Positions 18,398 to 27,271 of a stretch of 64,000 bases of DNA are shown here, one piece after another (the first letter of the stretch is position 1; the number at the start of each line of letters is the position of its first letter). The stretch is from contig CAWJMF010000002.1 of the NCBI GenBank assembly GCA_963843945.1, forward strand, positions 1,984,001-2,048,000. Reading direction: 5' to 3'. Made by a program: the position numbers and the translations under genes. The notes beneath the pieces were generated by a model. It was given only the letters and a program-made list of their open reading frames with translations. It was not told where the DNA came from and made no database searches. This DNA is from CAWJMF01 sp963843945 (GTDB taxonomy: Bacteria > Vulcanimicrobiota > Vulcanimicrobiia > Vulcanimicrobiales > Vulcanimicrobiaceae).

Positions 18398-19911
18398 TGT
18401 CCGAGCGCCACTTCTACGTGACCACGCCGATCTATTACGTCAGCGGCGATCCGCATATCGGACACGCCTACACCTCCATCGCGGCGGACGTCTTGGCGCG
18501 CTACCATCGCACGTGCGGCGCCGCGTTCTTTTTGACCGGTACCGACGAACACGGCCAAAAAGTCGCCAACGCCGCCGAGGCTGCCGGCATGACGCCGCAA
18601 GCTTGGACCGACGCGCTCGTGGTGAAATGGCAGCGCTTGTGCGCGCGCTACGACGTGTCGTACGACAAATTCATTCGCACCAGCGATCCGCGTCACGTCG
18701 CGCAGTGCGTCGAAGTCTTCGAGCGCCTCAAGGCGAGCGGCGACGTCTACCTCGGAAAGTACGAAGGTTGGTACTGCACCAACGACGAGACGTTCTGGCT
18801 CGAATCGAAGCTCGTCGACGGCCGCTGTCCCAATCCGGAGTGCCGCCGCGCCGTACAATGGCTCTCCGAGGAGAACTGGTTTTTCGCGCTTTCGAAATAT
18901 CGCGATCGGCTGCTCGCGCATTTCCGCGAGCAGCCGCAATGGGTTCGGCCCGAGCGCGCCTACAACGAGATGCTCGCAACCCTCGAAGGCGGACTCGAGG
19001 ACCTGTGCATCTCGCGCGTCAACCTCGAGTGGGGAGTTCCGCTGCCCGGCGGCGGCGTGATGTACGTCTGGCTCGATGCGCTGTTGAACTACATCACGGC
19101 GCTCGATTGGGATCGCGACTCGGTCGCGTTCCGCACGTTTTGGCCGGCCGACGTGCAGCTGGTCGGCAAAGAGATCGCGCGCTTTCACACGCTGATTTGG
19201 CCCGCCGCGCTCTGGGCGCTCGGCTTGCCCGCGCCGCGTCGCGTCTTCGCCCACGGCTGGATCACGCTCGACGACAAAAAGATCAGCAAGAGCCAGGGCA
19301 ATGCGGTCGATCCGTTCGCGCTCGTCGACCGTTTCGGCGCCGACGCGGTCCGCTATTTTCTGCTGCGCGAAGCTCCTTTCGGCAGCGACTTCTCGTTCAG
19401 CGAAGAGAAGGTGCTGCAGCGGCGCCAGAGCGATCTCGGCAACGATTTAGGGAATCTCGTGCGGCGCTCGCTGGCGATGCTGGCGCGTTACCGCGAAGGC
19501 CTCGTTCCGGCGCGCGGCGGACGCGAATTCGGCGCGCGCTTCGAGGGCTTGGGCGCGCGCGCGGGCGGACAGATCGCGGCCTTGGATTTTCGCGGTGCGC
19601 TCGACTCGATTTGGGAGCTCGTGGACGCGCTCAATGCGACCATCGACGAGCGCAAGCCGTGGGAGTTGCACAAGAACGGCGAGCAGACGCAACTCGACGC
19701 CGTCCTCTACGACCTTTGCGAGGGTCTGCGCTGGCTCTCGCACCTGCTGTTTCCGTTCGTACCGGCGACGGCGAGCGCGATCGGCCGGCAACTCGGCGGC
19801 GCAGGCGATCCGGCGGGTGCGTGGAGCGACGAACTGGTCTGGGGGAAGATCGCGCCCGGGCTGGCGACGCGACCGGAAGAGGCGCAACTCTTCCCGCGCA
19901 TCGAGGAGTGA
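18397..19911 (+). CDS. metG: Methionyl-tRNA synthetase
   Basis: A 504-residue class I synthetase that charges initiator and elongator tRNA-Met. The Rossmann domain shows TTPIYYVSGDPHIGH (HIGH motif, residues 20-23) and TGTDEHGQK. One zinc-type knuckle is visible in the connecting domain (WYCTNDETFWLE...GRCPNPEC). The KMSKS loop is KISKS near residue 295. The anticodon-binding helical domain follows (about 350-480). There is no C-terminal tRNA-binding EMAP/Trbp111 domain, so this is the short form. ATG 18397 overlaps the stop of the upstream transferase gene. The reading frame is intact, in contrast to the previous 7 kb. Confidence 0.96.
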   Translation: MSERHFYVTTPIYYVSGDPHIGHAYTSIAADVLARYHRTCGAAFFLTGTDEHGQKVANAAEAAGMTPQAWTDALVVKWQRLCARYDVSYDKFIRTSDPRHVAQCVEVFERLKASGDVYLGKYEGWYCTNDETFWLESKLVDGRCPNPECRRAVQWLSEENWFFALSKYRDRLLAHFREQPQWVRPERAYNEMLATLEGGLEDLCISRVNLEWGVPLPGGGVMYVWLDALLNYITALDWDRDSVAFRTFWPADVQLVGKEIARFHTLIWPAALWALGLPAPRRVFAHGWITLDDKKISKSQGNAVDPFALVDRFGADAVRYFLLREAPFGSDFSFSEEKVLQRRQSDLGNDLGNLVRRSLAMLARYREGLVPARGGREFGARFEGLGARAGGQIAALDFRGALDSIWELVDALNATIDERKPWELHKNGEQTQLDAVLYDLCEGLRWLSHLLFPFVPATASAIGRQLGGAGDPAGAWSDELVWGKIAPGLATRPEEAQLFPRIEE

Positions 19912-19923
19912 GGGGCCGGCCCC

Positions 19924-20907
19924 CTAGGGCGTAGAGTCGGGGAAGGCCATGCCAGGGAAGAATCCACGCAACGCCTTGCCGAGCGTCGGCGGCGGCACGT
20001 AACCGGGCGGCGGCCCCGGCAGCGGCGTGTTGGCGCGTTCGCCCACGAGCGGGTTCGCAAAGGGATCCTCCGCGGGGAGAAAGCGGATCGGCCACGGTAC
20101 GCCGCCCGTCTCGTACGTGCCGTCCGGATACGTGAACTCGTAGGAGACGTAGTAGTAGTCGTAGCCGCCTTCGCGCCAGCCGCGTTGCAGCGGATAGTAG
20201 AGGCCTTGACCGCTGCGCAGCGGTCCGAAAACGCCGCGCATTTGAATGCGATAGTGTTTGGGTGCCGCCGGAAGTTGATTGGAGACGTGCAGCGGATCGT
20301 TCGCGGCGCGCGCCTGCGCGATCGTGCGCGAGAGGTCGCGGTTGATCTGCGCCAGCTGCTCCTCGCTGAAGCGCGCGGCGTTCGACGACTTCTGCGGGGC
20401 GCTCGGCGGCAGATCTTCGGCTCGCGCGACGCGTTTTTCCGGCGGCGGCGTGTGCGGTGGCGGCGTGCGAGGCGGCGCGCTGGGTTCCTGCGAGACGACC
20501 TTTTCGTGCACGGTCTTGGGCGGATTGGGCAGCGCGTTCGGCGCCTGCTTCGCGAGTTCGTGGAGCGCGCGCGAAGGCGGCGGCAGCTCGGCCTTCGGCT
20601 GCTGCAAAGGATGGGGGATCAGCGCTTGGCGCGGCACGCTGCGCGGCTGCGGCGGTCGCGGCGGCGGAGGCTTGACCGGGCGCGCGTGGACCGGCACCGG
20701 CTTCTTTCGGACGCGCAGCGCGCTCGAAATCGTGACGATCTCGTCCTTGTCCTTTTCCGGTTTGAAGTGGGGAGCCGGAAAGAGCTTAGTCGCAACGCCG
20801 ATCGCCCAAAATGCGGCTAGGAAGAGCACCACGTGCAGGACCAAGGAGAGGATGATCGTCACGCGCAGAATTCGCTGACCGCGCCACTCGTACGAAGTGG
20901 TGATCAT
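19924..20907 (-). CDS. TonB/TolA-like proline-rich envelope protein
   Basis: A 327-residue protein with one N-terminal membrane helix (VTIILSLVLHVVLFLAAFWAIGVA) preceded by a basic cytoplasmic end, then a long Pro/Lys/Arg-rich periplasmic stretch (residues 60-180, with PVKPPPPRPPQPR and TPPPHTPPPEK). A compact C-terminal region follows (about 200-300: HYRIQMRGVFGPLRSGQGLYYPLQRG, YYYVSYEFTYPDGTYETGG). This architecture is that of TonB/TolA linkers, but the last domain is not a recognisable TonB C-terminus and no ExbB/ExbD genes are nearby. It is divergent from tatD with only 17 bases between starts. Confidence 0.6.
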   Translation of the reverse strand: MITTSYEWRGQRILRVTIILSLVLHVVLFLAAFWAIGVATKLFPAPHFKPEKDKDEIVTISSALRVRKKPVPVHARPVKPPPPRPPQPRSVPRQALIPHPLQQPKAELPPPSRALHELAKQAPNALPNPPKTVHEKVVSQEPSAPPRTPPPHTPPPEKRVARAEDLPPSAPQKSSNAARFSEEQLAQINRDLSRTIAQARAANDPLHVSNQLPAAPKHYRIQMRGVFGPLRSGQGLYYPLQRGWREGGYDYYYVSYEFTYPDGTYETGGVPWPIRFLPAEDPFANPLVGERANTPLPGPPPGYVPPPTLGKALRGFFPGMAFPDSTP

Positions 20908-20924
20908 GCTACCATCCTGGTGCT

Positions 20925-21692
20925 ATGTTCGACACGCACGCGCACGTTCACGATCAGGCCTTCGACGCCGACCGCGACCTCATGTTGGCCCGCGCGCGCG
21001 AGGCGGGCGTGCGGCGCATCCTGACCGTCGGCACCAACCTGGCCGACAGCCGGCGGGCGATCGAGACGGCGCTCGCGCACGACCTCGACTTCTCGATCGG
21101 AATTCATCCGCACGAAGCGCAGGACGCGCCGCCCGACATCGCCGCGGCCTTCGACGAGCTGACCGCCCTGGCCGGCCGCGCCCCCGCAGCGCTGGGCGAG
21201 ATGGGTCTCGATTATTACTACGACCACAGCCCCCGGGAAGAACAACGCCGCATCCTCGTCGCGCAACTTCGCTACGCCCGCGAGCATCCCGTACCGCTCA
21301 TCTTCCACCAGCGCGACGCTTTCGAAGACTTCGTCGACGTCCTGCGGAGCGAATGCACCGCGCCGGTGCGGGGCGTCGTGCACTGCTTCACCGGCGATGC
21401 CGCGCAGGCCCGGGCCTTGGTCGCGTTCGGCTTAAAGCTGGGAATCGGCGGCGTTCTTACCTTCAAGAACGCCGAGCCGTTGCGCGTCGCGGTCGGCGAG
21501 GTCGGCCTCGATCACCTCATCCTCGAAACCGACGCGCCCTATCTCGCGCCCGTTCCGCATCGCGGAAAGCGCAACGAGCCTGCCTTCGTGGCGGACACCG
21601 CGCGCGTTCTCGCGGACCTCCTGGGGATCGGCACCGGCGAACTGGCCGAGCGCACCAGCGCGACGGCGGACGCGCTTTTCGGGACGCGCTAA
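20925..21692 (+). CDS. tatD: TatD family metal-dependent DNase
   Basis: A 255-residue TIM-barrel hydrolase. The metal-binding set is complete: FDTHAHVH at the N-terminus, GEMGLDYYYDHSPREEQ (Glu and Asp), HQRDAFEDF, HCFTG, and ILETDAPYLAP near the C-terminus. TatD proteins are Mg/Mn-dependent 3'-5' exonucleases with roles in DNA repair and RNA quality control, and despite the name they are not part of the Tat translocon. In many genomes the gene follows metG, and here only the TonB-like gene on the other strand intervenes. Confidence 0.94.
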   Translation: MFDTHAHVHDQAFDADRDLMLARAREAGVRRILTVGTNLADSRRAIETALAHDLDFSIGIHPHEAQDAPPDIAAAFDELTALAGRAPAALGEMGLDYYYDHSPREEQRRILVAQLRYAREHPVPLIFHQRDAFEDFVDVLRSECTAPVRGVVHCFTGDAAQARALVAFGLKLGIGGVLTFKNAEPLRVAVGEVGLDHLILETDAPYLAPVPHRGKRNEPAFVADTARVLADLLGIGTGELAERTSATADALFGTR

Positions 21693-21698
21693 CGCCAG

Positions 21699-22553
21699 CT
21701 AGCCGCGCGCCGCGAGCCAGCTCGTTTCGAAGCGCGAAGCGAGCGTCGTCACGTCCGCCGCGCGCCGCATCCGCGCGCCCCAATCGATCGTGTGCGGCAG
21801 GCCGCCCGTCGCGTTGGCCGATCCGACCCACGCCGCGTCCCGGGTCACGCAAAATTTCTCGTCGCTGCACGTCGTGCGAATCTCGGCTCCGGCGGCGCGC
21901 AACGTACGCAGCGTCACGCGTTCGCGGCTTCCGCCGGCACCGTGCAGTTCGCGCGCTGCGACGAGCAGGCGCACGTGTTTTCCGCGCCGCGCCGCCGCGA
22001 GAAGCGCGCGGTAAACGGGTGAGGCGGAAAACGACTCGCTCTCGCAGTCGATACGGTCGCCGCGCGCCTCCGCGATGAGTTCCGCTTCGAGGACGAGGGC
22101 GCGATCTTTGCGCAGCGCCAGCGCTCCGGCGGCAGACGTGCCTCCCGCAATCGCGGCCCGGGCCGCCGCGATATCGCGGGGCGACGTGCCGCGCACGATC
22201 GTGTCGGGACCGGCGACGGGCCAGTTGCGATCGTCGAGGAAGACGGCGGAGTCGACGACGGCCGCTTTCAAATGAAGCGGCGTGCCGGCGCCCGTGGCCA
22301 GCCGCACGCCGACGCCGTGCGCGCGCAAGCGCGCGGCTATACCGGCGTTTCGAGCCCGAAGCGCCGCGGCTCGCGCGGGATCGCGCGCGTACGGCGCGGC
22401 TTCGAGACTAACGCGAACCTCGGCGCCGCGCTCCGCTGCCGCGCCGAGCGCGTCGAGCAGCCGATAGCCCTCGAGCGCGTAGGCGGCTAAGTCGATGCGC
22501 CGCGCTCGTGCGAGGGCCGCGAACAACGCGCGGCGCGAGCTGAGTTCGAGCAC
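21699..22553 (-). CDS. Phospholipase D-like protein with one intact HKD motif
   Basis: A 284-residue protein with two PLD-fold halves. The first carries a full H-x-K-x4-D motif (LHLKAAVVD, about residues 93-101). The second has the equivalent segment DEKFCVTRD followed by WVGSANAT, so the histidine is replaced by aspartate although the downstream GSANxT block is conserved. Two HKD histidines are normally needed for hydrolysis, so activity may be altered, or the protein may work as a dimer. No signal peptide is evident. It ends two bases before the tatD-side intergenic gap and lies just downstream of a small unknown gene. Confidence 0.75.
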   Translation of the reverse strand: MLELSSRRALFAALARARRIDLAAYALEGYRLLDALGAAAERGAEVRVSLEAAPYARDPARAAALRARNAGIAARLRAHGVGVRLATGAGTPLHLKAAVVDSAVFLDDRNWPVAGPDTIVRGTSPRDIAAARAAIAGGTSAAGALALRKDRALVLEAELIAEARGDRIDCESESFSASPVYRALLAAARRGKHVRLLVAARELHGAGGSRERVTLRTLRAAGAEIRTTCSDEKFCVTRDAAWVGSANATGGLPHTIDWGARMRRAADVTTLASRFETSWLAARG

Positions 22554-22555
22554 TC

Positions 22556-22891
22556 CTAGGCGAGCGGAAGGGCCAGTTGTTCGGCCTCGGCGGCAGAGCC
22601 CAAGGTCTTCTCGAGCCAGCCGCCGGCGGCATTGGCCAAACGCTCGAGCGCGGCGTGACCCGCGGGAGAAGCGACGAAACCAGCGACGGCGGCGCCCAGC
22701 GCCGGTCCGCCGGCGTTGCGGTCGCTCCCGGGCTGCTCGGGCGGCAGCGCGATCGCGCGCCGGATTTGATCGGAGCGGCGGTAGGCCGCTTCCGAGAAGG
22801 CTCCCAGGCCGGCGACGGCTTGGCCGGCCGCGCTTGCGGGCGGCGCGCCGAAGACGGGCGGCACGCCGGGCCGGGCAATCGCAAAGCTCAA
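22556..22891 (-). CDS. Small hypothetical protein (111 residues)
   Basis: Not recognised. The frame from TTG at 22889-22891 is supported by a GGAG site eight bases upstream and ends three bases before the PLD-like gene start. The product (SFAIARPGVPPVFGAPP at its N-terminus) is Ala/Gly-rich, with a predicted helical C-terminal half (GHAALERLANAAGGWLEKTLG) and no cysteine, membrane helix or known motif. It is probably co-transcribed with the PLD-like gene. Confidence 0.5.
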   Translation of the reverse strand: MSFAIARPGVPPVFGAPPASAAGQAVAGLGAFSEAAYRRSDQIRRAIALPPEQPGSDRNAGGPALGAAVAGFVASPAGHAALERLANAAGGWLEKTLGSAAEAEQLALPLA

Positions 22892-22990
22892 CGTTCGTGC
22901 TCCTTTTTGGGGAAAGACGCGGTACGGCTTCCTATCCCGCGCCCCAGGATGAGGGACAAGGCTGCGTCCGGAATCTCCCAACGCTCAAGC

Positions 22991-23686
22991 ATGCAAAAGT
23001 CCGTCTACGTCCGCGAGATGTTCGCATCGATCGCGCCCCGCTACGATGCGACCAACCGGCTCCTCACCGGCGGCGTCGACGAACGCTGGCGGCGCCGCGC
23101 CGTGCGCGAGCTGGCGCCGCCCTCGGGGGGGCGCGTTCTCGACCTGTGCTGCGGGACGGGCGACCTTACGTTCCACTTAGCCCGCACCGACCCGACGCTG
23201 CAACTCGACGGCGTCGATTTCTGCCGGCCGATGCTCGACGGCGCGGAGAAGCGCGCCGCCCGCGCTCCGCGCGGCGCGCGCATCGCCTTCACGCTCGGCG
23301 ACGTCATGGCGCTCCCCTTCGGCGACGCATCGTTCGACGGCGCGATCATGGGCTTTTCCCTGCGCAACGTCGTCGACATCGGCGCGACGTTGCGCGAGAT
23401 CCGGCGCGTGCTCAAACCCGGCGCTCGCTTCGTGAACCTCGACGTTTCGAAAGCGCCGAGCGCCGCGTTCCGGCGCATCTTCGAGCTCTATTTCTATCGC
23501 GTCGTGCCGCTCATCGGCGGTTTGGTAGGCGGCTCGCGCGCCGCCTATCGCTACTTGCCGCAGTCGCTGACGAACTATCCGAACGCGGTGGAACTGGCGG
23601 AACGCTTCGCCGCCGCCGGCTTTTCCGGCGTACGCTTCGTGCGCTTGGGCGGCGGCGCCATCGCGCTGCACGTGGGCTCGGCGTGA
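22991..23686 (+). CDS. menG: Demethylmenaquinone/ubiquinone methyltransferase MenG/UbiE
   Basis: A 231-residue SAM-dependent class I methyltransferase. UbiE signatures are present in order: FASIAPRYDATNRLLTGGVDERWRR, motif I VLDLCCGTGDLTFHLA, GVDFCRPML, GDVMALPFGDASFDGAIMGFSLRNV, LKPGARFVNLDVSK and YRYLPQSLTNYPNAVELAE. It performs the last C-methylation of the quinone ring. With the bc complex nearby and no other ubiquinone genes visible, menaquinone is the likelier substrate. ATG 22991 is chosen because family similarity starts there. Its TGA overlaps the GTG of the prenyl synthase. Confidence 0.93.
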   Translation: MQKSVYVREMFASIAPRYDATNRLLTGGVDERWRRRAVRELAPPSGGRVLDLCCGTGDLTFHLARTDPTLQLDGVDFCRPMLDGAEKRAARAPRGARIAFTLGDVMALPFGDASFDGAIMGFSLRNVVDIGATLREIRRVLKPGARFVNLDVSKAPSAAFRRIFELYFYRVVPLIGGLVGGSRAAYRYLPQSLTNYPNAVELAERFAAAGFSGVRFVRLGGGAIALHVGSA

Positions 23687-24678
23687 TCGAACGCCCGAGC
23701 GGCCTCCCGCCCGCGCCCGCCGATCTCGGTGCGCTCGTCGAGGACTTTTTCGCGAGCACGTTCGCGACCGACAATCCGCTCATCACCGAGGCGGTGCGCC
23801 GGCTGCTGGCCGCGGGCGGAAAGCGGCTGCGGCCGCGCTTCACCTTACTCGCCGCGGAAGCCGGCGGCGCCGACGCGCGCCAGCACCTGCCGCTGGCCGC
23901 TTACATGGAACTCATCCACGTCGGGACGTTGATCCACGACGACGTCGTCGACCGCGCGGAGACGCGCCGCGGCGTGAACGCGACGGCCGTCGATTTCGGC
24001 AACCGCGTCAGCGTGCTGGCCGGCGACTACCTCTTTGCGTGGATCTTCAAGAACGTCACCGCGAAGTACGCGGCGCCGATTCCGCACATTTTGAGTTCCA
24101 CCTTAGCCGACATCACCGACGGCGAGGTATTGCAGCTGCGCGCGCTCGGCAACCTCGACCTCACGCTCGCGGGTTACACCGAGATCGTCATCAAGAAGAC
24201 GGCTGCGCTGTTCGCCGCTTCGGCCGAATGCGGCGCGCTGGCAGCCGGCGCCGCCCCGCTGCGCGTCAAAGCGCTGCGCGACTTCGGACTCTACTTCGGC
24301 ATCGCGTTTCAAATGCTCGACGACTTGCTCGACGTCACCGCGAGCGAAGCCGAGTTGGGCAAACCGGTCGGCAACGATCTGCGCGAGCGGAAGATGACGA
24401 TTCCGGTGATCCTCGCGCTCGAGGGCGGCGGCCCGGGCTTTCGTGCCCAGCTCGCCGCGTTCTACGCGGGTGACCCCGAGGCGGAGCCCGAGGCCCTGGC
24501 GGCGCTGCTGGGCCGAATCGCCGCCACCGGTGCCTGGGGCAAAACGCGGGACGCCATCGCGGGCTACGTCGAACGGGCTCAGCAGTCGCTGGTGCCGCTC
24601 GGTTCGGCTCCGGCTCGAGCAGAGCTGGCAGGCCTGGCCGGGACGCTGTTGCGCGACAGTTCGGCGCGCGCGCGGTAG
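23683..24678 (+). CDS. Long-chain polyprenyl diphosphate synthase
   Basis: A 331-residue trans-isoprenyl synthase of the IspA/IspB/HepT fold starting at GTG 23683, overlapping the methyltransferase stop (GTGA). The first aspartate-rich motif is HDDVVDRAETRRG and the second is AFQMLDDLLD, with GGKRLRPRF for isopentenyl diphosphate binding. Residues upstream of the first DDxxD (MELIHVGTLIHDD) are small or medium, as in long-chain enzymes. It makes the side chain used by menaquinone or the undecaprenyl-like carriers. Chain length cannot be set from sequence alone. The partner methyltransferase supports a quinone role. Confidence 0.92.
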   Translation: MIERPSGLPPAPADLGALVEDFFASTFATDNPLITEAVRRLLAAGGKRLRPRFTLLAAEAGGADARQHLPLAAYMELIHVGTLIHDDVVDRAETRRGVNATAVDFGNRVSVLAGDYLFAWIFKNVTAKYAAPIPHILSSTLADITDGEVLQLRALGNLDLTLAGYTEIVIKKTAALFAASAECGALAAGAAPLRVKALRDFGLYFGIAFQMLDDLLDVTASEAELGKPVGNDLRERKMTIPVILALEGGGPGFRAQLAAFYAGDPEAEPEALAALLGRIAATGAWGKTRDAIAGYVERAQQSLVPLGSAPARAELAGLAGTLLRDSSARAR

Positions 24679-24731
24679 GATGGGGAAAGTACCGGGTCCG
24701 CGGCGAGGCGTTCCCGAAGAGGAGCAGAGCT

Positions 24732-25013
24732 ATGTTCGGTAATCCAATGGAAATCGCGATCCTGGTCGGTGCCGCCGTCTTGATGTTCGGCGGCGGCAAG
24801 ATTCGCGAAGTCGCGCGCGGCCTCGGGGCTGCGAAGAAAGAATTCACCATCGGCCAGGCTGAGGCCGATATCGCCGCCGAGCGGCTGCGCGCGGAAGCGC
24901 GCGCCACGGCCGAAGCCCGAGTCGCCGCCGAAACGGTACCCGGCGCGCCCGTCGCGGCACCGCCGCCGGCTGCAGCCGGCGCCGGGCAAAGCCCGACGGC
25001 GCCCCAAAGCTAA
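24732..25013 (+). CDS. tatA: Tat translocase subunit TatA
   Basis: A 93-residue protein with one short N-terminal membrane helix (PMEIAILVGAAVLMFGGGKI), a hinge, an amphipathic helix (REVARGLGAAKKEF, including the conserved FxxxK-like region) and an Ala/Glu/Pro-rich tail. This is TatA/TatE architecture; the conserved Phe-Gly appears as MFGGGK. It oligomerises to form the Tat pore and is followed by tatC 18 bases later. Confidence 0.88.
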   Translation: MFGNPMEIAILVGAAVLMFGGGKIREVARGLGAAKKEFTIGQAEADIAAERLRAEARATAEARVAAETVPGAPVAAPPPAAAGAGQSPTAPQS

Positions 25014-25031
25014 GCCCGGCGCGCGAGGCCC

Positions 25032-25817
25032 GTGCTGGCCGAACGTCCCGCCGAGCCGGCTTTCGAAACGAAGCCGGACTGGGACCAGAAAGAGATGCCC
25101 TTCACGGAGCACCTGCGGGAGCTCCGTAACCGTCTCATCGTCTCGCTCTCAACGGTGACGGTTTTTGCGGTGTGTCTGTTCTGGCCGTCGCAATTCATCA
25201 TCACCTGGCTCAAGAACGAGTACCTCGGGCCCAACATCCCGCTGCACGCCTTCGCACCGACCGACGTGCTTTTCACCGAGTTCAAGTTCTCGATCTATGC
25301 GGCGATCGTGCTTTCGCTGCCGGTGCTGGTCTACCAGGCCTGGATGTTCATCGTCCCGGCTTTCCACCCGCGCACTCGCCGGATCGTCTACGCCTACACG
25401 TTGCCGTCGCTCGTGCTCGCGGCCGCCGGCGTCGCGTTTTGTCACTTCTTCATCATTCACCGGGTGCTCACCGCGCTGCTCTCGATCACGAGCTCGGTCG
25501 CCGAAGAGACCTTCGGCATCGAGCCGACGCTCAACATCATCTTGTTGACGTTCCTCGCCTTCGCGCTGGTCTTCCAAACGCCGATGGTCATGGTCGCGCT
25601 CGCGCGCATCGGTTTGGTCAACGCGCCTATGTTGCGCAAGTACCGCCGCTACGCCGCCTTCGGCATCTTGCTGTTCGGCGGGATCGCGGCGCCTGACGCC
25701 TCGCCGATCACGATGCTCCTGATCGCGGCGCCGATGTACGTGCTCTACGAGGCGAGCATCTGGATCATCGTGTTCCTGGAACGCGGCTGGCGGCGCTCCG
25801 CCAAAGCGGCCGGCTGA
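25032..25817 (+). CDS. tatC: Tat translocase subunit TatC
   Basis: A 261-residue protein with six membrane helices that binds twin-arginine signal peptides. The signature HLRELRNRLIVSL is at residues 21-33, followed by SLPVLVYQAWMFIVPAFHPRTRR and FALVFQTPMVMVALARIGLV. In the last block the Glu170 of E. coli TatC is Gln, as in some plastid and cyanobacterial proteins. GTG 25032 starts the gene and its stop overlaps the resB ATG (TGATGG). Likely clients here are the Rieske protein (SRRQFM) and the ferritin-like protein (SRRKLL). Confidence 0.94.
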   Translation: MLAERPAEPAFETKPDWDQKEMPFTEHLRELRNRLIVSLSTVTVFAVCLFWPSQFIITWLKNEYLGPNIPLHAFAPTDVLFTEFKFSIYAAIVLSLPVLVYQAWMFIVPAFHPRTRRIVYAYTLPSLVLAAAGVAFCHFFIIHRVLTALLSITSSVAEETFGIEPTLNIILLTFLAFALVFQTPMVMVALARIGLVNAPMLRKYRRYAAFGILLFGGIAAPDASPITMLLIAAPMYVLYEASIWIIVFLERGWRRSAKAAG

Positions 25818-27262
25818 TGGCGGGCACCAGCGCGGCGCCCGAACGGTCCGTCTCGACGACGGCGCGCTTCCGGGCCGGGCTCGACGACCTGCTCGATCAG
25901 CTCTCGAACTTTTGGTTCGGGATGTCGCTGCTGGCGATCTGGGGCGTCATGACGCTGATCGGCGTCGTGGTCGATCAAGACAAAGATGCGAGCTTCTATC
26001 AGACGAACTACGCGCCGGCGCTGGCTCGCTTGGTGCTGCGGTTGCACCTCGACAACATCTACCACAGCTCGGCTTACCTCGCGATCATCGGGCTGATCCT
26101 CGTCTGCATGACGCTCGCCACTTTCTGGCGCGTGATTCCGGCGCGGCTTCCGCCGCTGCGCGGCGTGAAGATCGCGGCAATTCCGCTGCACGCGACCGTA
26201 CCGATCGAGGGCGACGAGGCGACGGTGCGCGAACGCGTGACCCGCTTCTTCGCCGAGCGCGGCTGGCTGGTGCGCAAGCGCGAACACGGCGGCATCGAGT
26301 GGACCTTTGCCGACAAATTCAACTGGGCGCGCAAGGGCGTTTTGATCGCGCACGTCGGCTTCGTGCTGATCGCCGCGGGCACGACGCTGTACTGGGCTTT
26401 CGGCTACAGCGGGCAGACCGCCATCCTGGCGGGCAGCTCGGTGACGATCCCCGAGAACGGAACGCGTTTCACGCTCGATCGCTTCCGCTACCGCATCGAC
26501 CCCATTCAAACGAAGAGCGGCATCATCTACCAGCCGATCGACTACGTCTCCGACGTTCGCGTCGCCGCGAAGGACGGTCCGCTCCGGGCGCGCGAGCTGC
26601 GCGTCAACCATCCGCTCGACGTCGGCGGGACGCTCTACTACCAAGCCTCGTACGGCTTCGCGGTGCCGTTTACCGTGAGCAAGGACGGCCGGCCGTTGCC
26701 GAACGTACCGGCGACGCCGCTGAAAGAAGGCGAGGGCTTCGCAGTCGGCGACACGAGCCGCTCGGTTCAGTACGGGCGTTTCGTCGGGACGATCGGTCCG
26801 GGAAACACGATCGGCGCCGATCCGCGGCCGAACGATCCGGGCGTCGTCCTCGAGGTCTTCGACGGTAATCAGCGCATCGGGCAAGTGCTCGTCCCGCTCG
26901 AACGCGGTGTCGACTTGGGCGACGGGTACCGCGTCGACGCGGGCCGGTACGTCCTCTACAGCGGCATCCAGTACCGGCACGATCCCGGGATCCCGCTCGT
27001 CGGCATCGGCGCCTTCGTGCTGCTCACGGGTTTGTGCATCTGCTTTTATCTGCTGCCGGCGCGGCTCTTCGTACGCCTCGATCCCGCGCCCGCCCAGGGC
27101 GCGCGCGAAACCTGGACGGTCGGTATCGCGGCTACGACCGTCAAGGGCTACGAGATTTTCGAAGAGCAATTCTACGCGCTGGTCGACGCCTTGCGCGCCG
27201 CCGAAGCGGAACCCGCCGCCGCCGCGAAGCCGGCCGGCGCGGTCGCCGCGGCCACATCGTAA
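25817..27262 (+). CDS. resB: Cytochrome c biogenesis protein ResB (Ccs1)
   Basis: A 481-residue membrane protein of system II cytochrome c maturation. Three N-terminal helices (WFGMSLLAIWGVMTLIGVVVD, SAYLAIIGLILVCMTLATFWR, GVLIAHVGFVLIAAGTTLYW), a large periplasmic domain (about 200-400) and a C-terminal helix (VGIGAFVLLTGLCICFYLLP) match ResB. With CcsA it moves heme across the membrane and attaches it to CxxCH sites. The c-type domain of the cytochrome b/c fusion at 32435-33943 is an obvious client. It ends nine bases before ccsA. Confidence 0.93.
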   Translation: MAGTSAAPERSVSTTARFRAGLDDLLDQLSNFWFGMSLLAIWGVMTLIGVVVDQDKDASFYQTNYAPALARLVLRLHLDNIYHSSAYLAIIGLILVCMTLATFWRVIPARLPPLRGVKIAAIPLHATVPIEGDEATVRERVTRFFAERGWLVRKREHGGIEWTFADKFNWARKGVLIAHVGFVLIAAGTTLYWAFGYSGQTAILAGSSVTIPENGTRFTLDRFRYRIDPIQTKSGIIYQPIDYVSDVRVAAKDGPLRARELRVNHPLDVGGTLYYQASYGFAVPFTVSKDGRPLPNVPATPLKEGEGFAVGDTSRSVQYGRFVGTIGPGNTIGADPRPNDPGVVLEVFDGNQRIGQVLVPLERGVDLGDGYRVDAGRYVLYSGIQYRHDPGIPLVGIGAFVLLTGLCICFYLLPARLFVRLDPAPAQGARETWTVGIAATTVKGYEIFEEQFYALVDALRAAEAEPAAAAKPAGAVAAATS

Positions 27263-27271
27263 CGGAGCATC

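Noticed and set aside
21517..21870. Additional minus-strand genes overlapping tatD and the PLD-like gene
   Set aside because: They are GC-rich antisense frames with Arg/Ala bias and no motif.
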